Part shown: positions 1 through 5,194 of the stretch, piece after piece | How positions within the stretch are numbered: position 1 is the stretch's first letter | Layout of the letters: the number at the start of each line of letters is the position of its first letter | Assembly: GCA_030612565.1 (NCBI GenBank) | Contig: JAUWNQ010000010.1 | Span: forward strand, 1 to 9,593 | Source: Candidatus Bipolaricaulota bacterium | GTDB taxonomy: Bacteria > Bipolaricaulota > Bipolaricaulia > UBA7950 > UBA9294 | Direction: 5' to 3' | Length of the DNA: 9,593 bases | Notes under the pieces: model-generated | Told to the model about the DNA's origin: nothing | What the model saw: the letters and a program-made list of their open reading frames with translations, nothing else | Databases searched by the model: none | Made by a program: the position numbers and the translations under genes

Positions 1-156
1 ACTGAGTGGGTGTTTACCTCAGTCCGGCTGGGGAAGGTCAGTGCCCACAATCCCAGCGTGTACGTGACCGGGCAGTCGGCCAGGCCCATAGTACCTTGGA
101 AGCCGTCGCACAAAGGTTCTCAACCGGGAAAGACCGGCCACCGACCGGCGGCGACG

Positions 157-391
157 GTGGAGGGAAGGGGTCTGACCAAGGGGAACTCGGTTGAGTCCAG
201 CACACGCCGGACGCAGAGACGGAGGGAGCGATATGGCGAACTCTAAACGGGCACGAAACGGGAAACCGCGGACACAGACAAGAGGAAGTACCTACATTGA
301 GCCCAGAGGTGTGTCACAGGGACTGGAGCGAGTACGGGAGGCAGTATCCAACGCCTTCGCGTTATCAACCCGAGGTAGGAGCCGGATGAGC
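157..391 (+). pseudogene. Remnant of group II intron-encoded reverse transcriptase
   Basis: Only the ends of the protein survive. One frame reads VEGRGLTKGNSVESSTRRTQ (about 160-219), typical of the leader of group II intron reverse transcriptases. A second frame reads VSQGLERVREA (about 311-343) and then, almost at once, TRGRSRM (about 368-388), a sequence normally found at the extreme C-terminus just before domain V. The polymerase palm motifs (including YADD), the maturase X domain and any endonuclease domain are absent. The two pieces lie in different frames, so there is also a frameshift. The element cannot make an active protein and could move only with help in trans, if at all. The family assignment rests on recall of conserved flanking peptides, not on an alignment. 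Confidence 0.65.
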
Positions 392-412
392 GTAATTCCT
401 CACGTCCAGATC
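379..412 (+). ncRNA. Group II intron domain V (degenerate)
   Basis: The catalytic hairpin of the intron. It has the canonical 8-6-4-6-2-8 layout: proximal strand GAGCCGGA (379-386), distal strand TGAGCG, a four-base loop, TCCTCA, the two-base bulge CG (403-404), and closing strand TCCAGATC (405-412). The AGC triad is at 380-382. Pairing is damaged: G381 faces A410 and C383 faces A408, where active introns have a G-U wobble and a C-G pair. The distal helix has a C-C mismatch and the loop TAAT is not a GNRA tetraloop. I infer that splicing is weak or lost. Confidence 0.7.
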
Positions 413-452
413 TGTGCGGGGGGCACCCGGCGACGGGTGTCCCTACCGCGAC
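413..452 (+). ncRNA. Group II intron domain VI with branch-point A and 3' splice site
   Basis: A long hairpin follows domain V directly. GCGG (416-419) pairs with CCGC (446-449), and GGGGCACCCG (420-429) pairs with CGGGTGTCCC (434-443) around a GCGA tetraloop (430-433), with one G-T wobble. T444 and A445 are unpaired on the 3' side. A445 is the expected branch-point adenosine, and the intron would end with AC at 451-452, seven bases further on. Domain VI is much better preserved than domain V. Confidence 0.72.
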
Positions 453-491
453 GAGCAGGGAGAAGCGATCAGTCGATACCTCTTTCTACGC

Positions 492-520
492 TTGATCGCC
501 ATAGCCATAGTTGCTACGAT
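492..520 (+). promoter_or_regulatory. Candidate sigma70-type promoter for the small RHH-like gene
   Basis: TTGATC (492-497) and TACGAT (515-520) are separated by exactly 17 bases, and each matches its consensus at four of six positions. The transcript would start near 527, about 26 bases before the ATG at 553, leaving room for the ribosome binding site. The promoter lies just outside the predicted 3' end of the intron, so it belongs to the flanking DNA. Confidence 0.42.
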
Positions 521-552
521 AGACAGGATGAAAAGGTAAGGGGGTGAATCAC

Positions 553-726
553 ATGGCAAAGAAGGAACTTCTTAACAAGCTCTCCATCTACATTCCACAG
601 AAGAAGATGGAAGAGAAGCCGGTCGAGCGCCTGATCCGGCTGGGGAATAAGAAGGATCGCTCGATCAACTATATGGTCGTAGAGGCGATTCTCGGGTACC
701 TGGGAAGGGAGGAGAAGAAGGGTTAA
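553..726 (+). CDS. Small ribbon-helix-helix-like protein (57 aa)
   Basis: A 57-residue basic protein. After a short lysine-rich start it has LSIYIP, the form of the single beta strand of CopG/Arc/MetJ-type ribbon-helix-helix proteins. Two helix-prone segments follow, the second being RSINYMVVEAILGYLGREE, where an RSxNxxVxEAIxxYL pattern is typical of the second helix of such proteins. Family members dimerise and insert the paired strands into the DNA major groove, acting as repressors or antitoxins. I chose ATG 553 over the in-frame GTG at 544 because AAGGGG (538-543) is a good Shine-Dalgarno for 553, and GTG 544 directly abuts it. No toxin-sized gene follows; the next intact gene is 660 bases away. 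It could be an orphan antitoxin or a regulator carried with the adjacent mobile DNA. Its target is unknown. Confidence 0.62.
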   Translation: MAKKELLNKLSIYIPQKKMEEKPVERLIRLGNKKDRSINYMVVEAILGYLGREEKKG

Positions 727-785
727 CCTCCTTATTCGCTAGCCCGACCTTACCGCAGATGAGGGTATTGCAGTGGCTGGTTCTG

Positions 786-856
786 CTCTGCACAGGGGAG
801 CACTAGCTCCACTGACTCACTTCACCAGGCGGTTTAAACAACCGTATTGTGCAGAG
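786..856. repeat. Inverted repeat enclosing two hairpins (possible structured RNA)
   Basis: A perfect 9-base inverted repeat, CTCTGCACA (786-794) and TGTGCAGAG (848-856), closes a 71-base element. Inside are two further perfect short hairpins: GGAGC-ACTA-GCTCC (797-810) and CGGTT-TAAAC-AACCG (830-844). Together they can fold into a three-way junction on either strand. It matches no riboswitch or known RNA class I recognise. It could be a structured RNA, or the end of the mobile element whose transposase fragment lies just downstream. Confidence 0.4.
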
Positions 857-877
857 GGGAAGAGAATATCTCGCCCA

Positions 878-909
878 GAGGTTGCATGCCATAACTCATG
901 GTAAACCTC
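878..909. repeat. Two-tier hairpin upstream of the transposase fragment
   Basis: GAGGTT (878-883) pairs with AACCTC (904-909), and inside it CCAT (889-892) pairs with ATGG (898-901) around AACTC. It lies 21 bases after the three-way-junction element and 27 bases before the transposase remnant, so the two elements may be parts of one structured region. There is no T-run, so it does not look like an intrinsic terminator. Confidence 0.3.
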
Positions 910-935
910 ACCAAGGGGACAATTCGAGGAAGGAC

Positions 936-1127
936 TTAGCCCCCGAGTGCAGGCGGGTAAACAGTAAGCTCAAGATCGTGCGGCAGAAGTACCTTGGCCG
1001 TCTCGGCAACATTATCACTGCTGTGACCGAGCACCGCGAAGGGCGTCTCCTTCCGCGGCCGCAGCGGGAGGGGATCGTCAACTTAGGGGTTGTTACCTCT
1101 TTGTACTACCTGGCATCCCTCCTCGAC
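936..1127 (+). pseudogene. N-terminal fragment of an IS1634-like (IS4 superfamily) transposase
   Basis: The frame starting at 936 reads ECRRVNSKLKIVRQKYLGR and then LGNIITAV, a spacer with LLPRPQREGIVNLG, and VVTSLYYLASLLD. The order ECrRVNgK, followed by a QkYLG motif, a variable acidic stretch, then a small hydrophobic segment ending near LxLxxxID, is the usual N-terminus of IS1634-type DDE transposases. Here it stops after about 64 codons; downstream the frame loses all resemblance, and no DDE catalytic residues or C-terminal half are present. There is no plausible start codon with a ribosome binding site. I read it as a decayed 5' fragment. The assignment rests on recalled family peptides and should be tested by alignment. 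Confidence 0.52.
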
Positions 1128-1349
1128 CCTGGTTCCATAGGAGCAGTTTCGCTCATTGGCCCCAGAGGGGTTGCTCGGGGTGTCGGCCTACCGAACGACG
1201 AAGAGAGTCTTCGGCCACCAACGCACGGCCCTAGAACGAAAACCCCTTCGCTGCTCAATGAACCCCGCCCTGACGTACACCCGCGTGGCCTTGGTCCCAT
1301 GGTTGAAAGTGAGCCGGGGATCGAGTGGGGTGGTTTCAGGGGTGGGCGG
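1128..1349. other. Intergenic stretch with no recognisable gene
   Basis: I see no protein-like frame, RNA gene or ribosome binding site here. Open frames are present on both strands, but their translations are rich in arginine, glycine and proline and have no family features. The one local structure worth noting is a perfect 6-base hairpin, CGAAGA-GAG-TCTTCG (1199-1213), with no T-run. The stretch probably combines decayed insertion-sequence DNA with the upstream region of the importer operon. Confidence 0.5.
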
Positions 1350-1355
1350 TATAAT
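1350..1355 (+). promoter_or_regulatory. Candidate -10 box of the importer operon
   Basis: A perfect TATAAT sits 32 bases before the GTG start of the first permease. A transcript would begin near 1362, ahead of the strong AAGGAGGAGG ribosome binding site (1373-1382). No acceptable -35 box lies 16-18 bases upstream (the sequence there is G-rich, near GGGGTG), and there is no extended -10 TG. If this is the promoter, it may need an activator. Confidence 0.33.
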
Positions 1356-1387
1356 CGGCGAGATCGGTAGCGAAGGAGGAGGAAGGC

Positions 1388-2332
1388 GTGGCAGCGTATC
1401 TGGGAAGGCGGTTCATCGGATTGATCGTCGCCCTGGTACTGGTCTCTCTGTTGGTCTTCCTTGCCATAAGGGTGATACCCGGGGACCCAGCGCAGATCAT
1501 GCTCGGAACCGAAGCCGATCCAACCTCGCTCCATGCGTTGCGGGAACGACTCGGACTCAATGAACCCTTTTATGTACAGTACGGAACGTGGATCAACGGC
1601 CTTCTCACCGGGAGGTTAGGGGAATCGATCCGCTATGGAAAGCCGATCGGCGAGTTGATCGTGTCTCGCTTTGCAGTCACCGGACCGTTGGCGCTGTTGG
1701 CGCTTATCATTGCGCTGGGGTTGGGGATTCCGTTGGGGACCTTCGCTGCCACGCATCGCAACCGCCTCGGCGATTACGGGGTGATGGCCTTCTCACAGCT
1801 TGGGTTAGCTGTACCTGCTTTCTGGGCAGGGATCCTGTTGATGCTTCTCTTTTCGGTGCAGCTGCAATGGTTCCCGGCGGGCGGGTTTACCCCTTGGTCA
1901 AAGAGCGTCGGGGGGGCGCTCCGATCGATATTCCTCCCCGCCTTCTCTCTGGGGGTGATTCACGCCGCCGTGATCGCGCGACTGACGCGCTCCACCCTGC
2001 TTGAGGTGATGGGCGAAGACTACATCCGCACGGCGCGAGGCAAGGGGCTGGTCGAGCGGATCGTTCTCTACAAACACGCGCTTCGGAACGCCCTGATTCC
2101 CATTATCACGTTGGTTGGGCTGCAGTTTGCCTCTCTACTGGGGGGGACGATCGTCATCGAGAACGTCTTCTACCTGCCAGGGTTGGGGCGGCTCGCCTAT
2201 CAAGCGATCAATACCCGCGATCTTCCCGTTGTCCAGGATGTAGTGCTGTTGATCACCGTGTTGGTAGTGGGGATGAGTCTATTGGTCGATATCGCCTACG
2301 CGTTGCTCGACCCGAGGATTCGGTTGGAGTAG
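1388..2332 (+). CDS. Oligopeptide/dipeptide/nickel-type ABC importer permease (DppB/OppB family)
   Basis: An inner-membrane permease of 314 residues, the usual DppB length. The N-terminus (LGRRFIGLIVALVLVSLLVF) is the first membrane helix, followed by the family motif IPGDPAQIMLG and then RLGLNEPFYVQYG. A periplasmic loop with LTGRLGESIRYGKPI precedes about five further helices. The cytoplasmic EAA loop (about residues 210-243, EDYIRTARGKG...LRNALIPIITLVG) is the docking site for the ABC ATPase. The C-terminal pattern VFYLPGLGRLAYQAI...RDLPVVQDVVL is also diagnostic. The start is GTG, chosen for the strong AAGGAGGAGG just upstream. It is the first gene of an operon; the second permease begins three bases after its stop. 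Substrate specificity among peptides, nickel or sugars cannot be read from the permease. Confidence 0.93.
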   Translation: MAAYLGRRFIGLIVALVLVSLLVFLAIRVIPGDPAQIMLGTEADPTSLHALRERLGLNEPFYVQYGTWINGLLTGRLGESIRYGKPIGELIVSRFAVTGPLALLALIIALGLGIPLGTFAATHRNRLGDYGVMAFSQLGLAVPAFWAGILLMLLFSVQLQWFPAGGFTPWSKSVGGALRSIFLPAFSLGVIHAAVIARLTRSTLLEVMGEDYIRTARGKGLVERIVLYKHALRNALIPIITLVGLQFASLLGGTIVIENVFYLPGLGRLAYQAINTRDLPVVQDVVLLITVLVVGMSLLVDIAYALLDPRIRLE

Positions 2333-2335
2333 GGA

Positions 2336-3196
2336 ATGACGCGCACGAGACATCCGGGACTAACACGGCGAGCGCGTTCGTCGAGGCGAAACGCTAGTTT
2401 CGTCATTGGCGCGGTGGTCGTGGGGCTTCTCGTCCTCACCGCGTGCGTCAGTTTTTTTTACACTCCTTATGATTCGATCAAGATGTCAATCAAGGACCGC
2501 TTGCAAGGGCCGAGCACGGCCCACCTGTTGGGGACGGATCAGTACGGACGCGATATCCTGAGCCGCATCATGCAGGGGACGCAAAACTCCGTTTTGGTCG
2601 GGGTTGTGGCGGTAGGGATCGGGATGGTCTTCGGGGTGTTCTTTGGGCTTTGGGCCGCATTCTCCTCCGGTTGGAGCGACGAGGCGGTGATGCGGGCGAT
2701 GGACGTAGTCTATGCGTTTCCCGCGGTGTTGAACGCGATCTTGTTAGTGGCGATCCTCGGACCGGGGATCGCCAATGCCATGATCGCCATCGGAATTCAC
2801 AATGTTCCCATCTTCGCGCGGCTGACAAGGGGGAGCGTCCTGCGAGCCAGAGAAGAGGAGTACGTCCTCGCCGCCTACAGTCTCGGACGCGGACGGTGGA
2901 CGATCGCCTGGCGCCATATCCTGCCCAACATCCTTCCATCCCTCATCGTTCAAGGGACGATCCAGTTCGCGGCCGCCATCCTCGCAGAGGCCGCCTTGAG
3001 CTACCTCGGTCTGGGAACGCAGCTCCCCTATCCAAGTTGGGGGCGCATGCTGCGCGAGGCACAGACCTTCATGGGACTGGCACCGGGGCTGGCGATCTTT
3101 CCTGGGCTGGCCATTGCGCTCTCCGTGTTGGGCTTCAACCTGCTTGGAGACGGGAGGCGCGACCTGCTCGACCCGAGGTTAAAGGGCGCGTACTAG
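2336..3196 (+). CDS. Oligopeptide/dipeptide/nickel-type ABC importer permease (DppC/OppC family)
   Basis: The second membrane subunit of the importer, 286 residues, normal for DppC. An arginine-rich cytoplasmic start (residues 1-18) leads into the OppC-type N-terminal helix (FVIGAVVVGLLVLTACVSFF). The family block HLLGTDQYGRDILSRIMQGTQ follows, then a BPD-type transmembrane domain. The EAA loop is EEEYVLAAYSLG...RHILPN (from about residue 173), and the end LGFNLLGDGRRDLLDPRLKG is typical. ATG 2336 lies three bases after the stop of the first permease, with GGAG/AGGGA just upstream, so translation is probably coupled. A run of eight T (2452-2459) encodes part of the first helix. The protein should pair with the first permease to form the channel for the binding protein encoded next. 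Confidence 0.93.
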   Translation: MTRTRHPGLTRRARSSRRNASFVIGAVVVGLLVLTACVSFFYTPYDSIKMSIKDRLQGPSTAHLLGTDQYGRDILSRIMQGTQNSVLVGVVAVGIGMVFGVFFGLWAAFSSGWSDEAVMRAMDVVYAFPAVLNAILLVAILGPGIANAMIAIGIHNVPIFARLTRGSVLRAREEEYVLAAYSLGRGRWTIAWRHILPNILPSLIVQGTIQFAAAILAEAALSYLGLGTQLPYPSWGRMLREAQTFMGLAPGLAIFPGLAIALSVLGFNLLGDGRRDLLDPRLKGAY

Positions 3197-3290
3197 CTGC
3201 TTCTTTCCCTTGAAACCGGAGACCCCCCAATGTATCTTACGCGCGACACCATAGTTCACTGTGTCGGGAGGCCGACCAGGGGAGGAGAGA

Positions 3291-4835
3291 ATGCGAATAA
3301 CGAAGTGGATTGGGAGTACGGTTTTCATCATCGGAATCTTGCTGGGAGGGCTCGCCTATGCACAGACCCCCGGAGGGACGCTGCAAGTGGCGGTGCAGGG
3401 TGAACCGCTCGGGTTGAACCTTATTCTTACCCCATCGGCGGAGACCTATCAGTTGCTCATGTACAACGTGGTGGAGCCGTTGTTCCGTTACACAGCCGAG
3501 GGTGACCTTGTACCGCTCCTTGCGCACAGCTACGAGATCGAGGAGACCGAGAGCGGAGCACGGTATACGTTCTATCTGCGCTCCGGGGTCGTCTTCCACA
3601 ACGGAGAACCGTTCACCGCTTACGATGTCAAGTACACGTTCGATCGCCTGCTCGATCCGGAGATTGCCTCGCCGAACGCGGCCCCGTTCTCGTTCCTACG
3701 AGACGTTGAGGTCATCGACGACCTAACCGTGCGCTTTGTGACGGAAGGGAAGGCGGCTCCGCTCCTCGGCTACCTGGCATCGAATAAGGGGGTGGGGATC
3801 ATCCCCGCAGGGTCGGATATGGAAGCGCTGAAAGCCCATCCAATCGGGACCGGACCGTTCGCATTCGCTGAGTGGATCCCTGGCGCCCACCTGACCTTGG
3901 TGAAAAACGATCACTACTGGGAAGAGGGAAGCCCCTACTTGGACGAGGTGATCGTTAAGTTCATCCCGGATCAAGCCGCCTCGCTTGCGGCGCTCCTGGC
4001 CGGAGACGTGGATATGATCGACAAGATGGTCTCCGAGAACGCCCTTGTGTTGGAGAGCAAACCCGGATTCAAGGTCATCGCCGACTCGATGAACACGCCA
4101 CAGCTATTGGCGATCAACAACGCCCGCCCACCGTTCGATAATGTTCTCGTCCGCCGTGCCCTGTGCTATGCCATCGACCGGGACGAGATCATCGCCGGGA
4201 CGGTCGCCCGTCCCGAATGGGGGACCCCTATCGGCTCACACATGTCGCCCGTGAACCCGTTCTACGTCGATCTCGTCGGGATGTACCCGCACGCCCCGGA
4301 GTACGCGCGTCAGTTGCTGGCGCAGGCTGGGTACCCGAACGGTTTCCAAACGACCCTCTACCTGCCGCAACCGTTTGAATTTCACATCCGCACCGGCGAG
4401 ATCATCGCCGACCAGCTGCGGGAGGTGGGGATCGATTGTTCCTTGCAAGTCCTCGAATGGGGACAGTGGATCGAGCGGGTCTATTCGCAGTGGGACTATG
4501 ACATGACGGTGATCGGACACGATCAGGGGGTCGAGCCGGCGGTCAATTTCACCAAACCGTTTGAACGGATGCAGGCAGACGGCGGTTCCGGCTACTACTT
4601 CCAGTATTCCAACCCGTTCGTGCGTGAGCTGCTCGCACGTGGGAAGGAGACCTTCGACATAGCGGAACGCAAGACGATCTATGCGATGGTGCAGACAATC
4701 ATCGCCAGCGACGCCATGGCCGCCTGGATTCAGGACATTCCGCAGTTTGAAGGGATGCGATCCGGAGTGATGGGCTATAGCCAGCTCCCCATCTACGTGC
4801 TGGATCTGGCCAGACTCTACCTGAGCGACAGATGA
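3291..4835 (+). CDS. Periplasmic ABC substrate-binding protein, family 5 (oligopeptide/nickel type)
   Basis: A 514-residue binding protein of the SBP_bac_5 family, which captures peptides, nickel complexes or oligosaccharides and delivers them to the permeases. ATG 3291 is preferred over the in-frame GTG at 3261 because GGAGGAGAG sits just before it and it gives a clean signal peptide: a basic start, a hydrophobic core, and AYA at residues 22-24 before Q25. There is no lipobox cysteine, so the mature protein should be soluble in a periplasm. Family motifs are YTFYLRSGVVFHNGEPFTAYDVKYTFDR, which binds near the domain hinge, then IGTGPFAF, VRRALCYAIDRDEIIAG, and YARQLLAQAGYPNGF. It follows the two permeases by 94 bases and is probably in their operon, although a binding protein placed last is often expressed separately. 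Ligand unknown. Confidence 0.93.
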   Translation: MRITKWIGSTVFIIGILLGGLAYAQTPGGTLQVAVQGEPLGLNLILTPSAETYQLLMYNVVEPLFRYTAEGDLVPLLAHSYEIEETESGARYTFYLRSGVVFHNGEPFTAYDVKYTFDRLLDPEIASPNAAPFSFLRDVEVIDDLTVRFVTEGKAAPLLGYLASNKGVGIIPAGSDMEALKAHPIGTGPFAFAEWIPGAHLTLVKNDHYWEEGSPYLDEVIVKFIPDQAASLAALLAGDVDMIDKMVSENALVLESKPGFKVIADSMNTPQLLAINNARPPFDNVLVRRALCYAIDRDEIIAGTVARPEWGTPIGSHMSPVNPFYVDLVGMYPHAPEYARQLLAQAGYPNGFQTTLYLPQPFEFHIRTGEIIADQLREVGIDCSLQVLEWGQWIERVYSQWDYDMTVIGHDQGVEPAVNFTKPFERMQADGGSGYYFQYSNPFVRELLARGKETFDIAERKTIYAMVQTIIASDAMAAWIQDIPQFEGMRSGVMGYSQLPIYVLDLARLYLSDR

Positions 4836-4853
4836 TCCTATTCTGATTCTACG

Positions 4854-4889
4854 TGGGAGGAGCCCAAAGGAGCAGAGCTTTCGCTCCCA
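4854..4889 (+). terminator. Hairpin after the binding-protein gene
   Basis: TGGGAG (4854-4859) pairs with CTCCCA (4884-4889), with a second tier AAAG (4866-4869) and CTTT (4878-4881). It begins 19 bases after the stop of the binding-protein gene. No T-run follows, so it may stabilise the mRNA 3' end or act with Rho, and is not a classical intrinsic terminator. Confidence 0.3.
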
Positions 4890-4957
4890 GGATGCGTCGA
4901 TCGTGCACTCTTAGGCTGTACCAGTAAGAAGTAGAGGGGGACGTGAAGAGAAATGGG

Positions 4958-5038
4958 GTGGATGAAAAAAGCCGGTTCACGGAGGAGCAAGTGGTAACGA
5001 TCATGGCTGAGTCCGAAATTACCCACTCAAAACGCTAA
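4958..5038 (+). pseudogene. N-terminal fragment of an IS3-family OrfA transposase
   Basis: The frame reads KSRFTEEQVVTIMAESE from 4967 to 5017, the start of IS3-family OrfA proteins (usually MKKSRFTEEQI...), which form the helix-turn-helix DNA-binding part of the transposase. Homology stops after 17 residues, and a TAA follows at 5036. The natural start ATGAAAAAA at 4962 is one base out of frame: with a seventh A in the A-tract (4965-4970) it would read directly into the conserved peptide, so a one-base slip looks likely. A GTG at 4958 is in frame by chance. No OrfB or DDE domain is present. The upstream TGTACC near 4917 could be a terminal repeat, but I cannot confirm a partner. Confidence 0.6.
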
Positions 5039-5047
5039 GGGCCCATA

Positions 5048-5116
5048 GAGGGGGAGAGGAGACACGAGGATACGGATAGTCCTCGCCGTGTCACCGCGTC
5101 CTGCTCTCACTCCCTC
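5048..5116. repeat. Long imperfect hairpin between convergent operons
   Basis: A nested inverted repeat of nearly 70 bases. Outer arms are GAGGGGGAGAG (5048-5058) and CTCTCACTCCCTC (5104-5116). The inner arms are GACACGAGGA (5061-5070) with TCCTCG (5080-5085) and TGTC (5089-5092), separated by a three-base bulge around a nine-base loop. It lies between the plus-strand importer operon and the minus-strand carboxylase operon, a natural site for a bidirectional stop signal. Neither side has a T-run, so it could equally be a mobile-element remnant or a stable RNA fold. Confidence 0.4.
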
Positions 5117-5163
5117 TTAAGAAGATCAGATCACAGCCTATAATTCTGTGCCATGCTTTATTT

Positions 5164-5179
5164 CAGGCGTTCATGCCTG
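5164..5179 (-). terminator. Small hairpin just after the carboxyltransferase stop
   Basis: CAGGC and GCCTG form a perfect 5-base stem with a six-base loop, 15 bases past the stop of the minus-strand carboxyltransferase gene. On the minus strand it is followed by AAATAAAG, not a T-run, so terminator function is doubtful. Confidence 0.22.
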
Positions 5180-5194
5180 CGGAAGGAACAGGGA

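Larger units (their letters stand above)
1..452 (+). mobile_element. Group II intron relic, 3' part, with deleted reverse transcriptase
   Basis: This is a decayed group II intron, an RNA-based retroelement. The best evidence is the 3' end: a 34-base domain V (379-412) is followed by a domain VI hairpin with a bulged A at 445, and the intron should end in AC at 451-452, seven bases past that A. Upstream are fragments of an intron-encoded protein, including VSQGLERVREA near 311-343 and TRGRSRM near 368-388. These normally lie at opposite ends of a roughly 400-residue reverse transcriptase, but here they are almost adjacent, so the catalytic body has been deleted. Positions 1-160 are rich in small inverted repeats (ACTGA 1-5 with TCAGT 19-23; CCACCG 138-143 with CGGTGG 155-160), as expected for intron domains I-III. 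I see no clear GTGYG 5' end, so the intron probably starts before the window. The family subclass cannot be assigned. Confidence 0.72.

Noticed and set aside
830..844. GTTTAAAC-containing hairpin as an integron attC site
   Set aside because: It lacks the paired GTTRRRY and RYYYAAC core sites in the right order, and there is no integrase or cassette array.
849..1370. A 173-codon open frame across the upstream gap
   Set aside because: Only about codons 30-93 resemble a protein family (transposase fragment). The remainder is rich in proline, glycine and arginine, with no start signal, so it is not called as a gene.
727..1387. tRNA, RNase P RNA, tmRNA or a known riboswitch in the gap
   Set aside because: I found no CCA-proximal cloverleaf, no RNase P P4 motifs, no tmRNA ends and no riboswitch core that I recognise.
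1106..1534. Minus-strand open frame overlapping the start of the first permease
   Set aside because: It lies antisense to a clear permease and its translation is low-complexity and arginine-rich, with no family features.
2452..2459. Run of eight T inside the second permease as a frameshift site
   Set aside because: The reading frame is intact across it and encodes a normal membrane helix; it is only a possible slippage point.
5139..5144. TATAAT on the plus strand near the carboxyltransferase stop
   Set aside because: No -35 box at a usable distance and no plus-strand gene downstream; it lies in a convergent gap.
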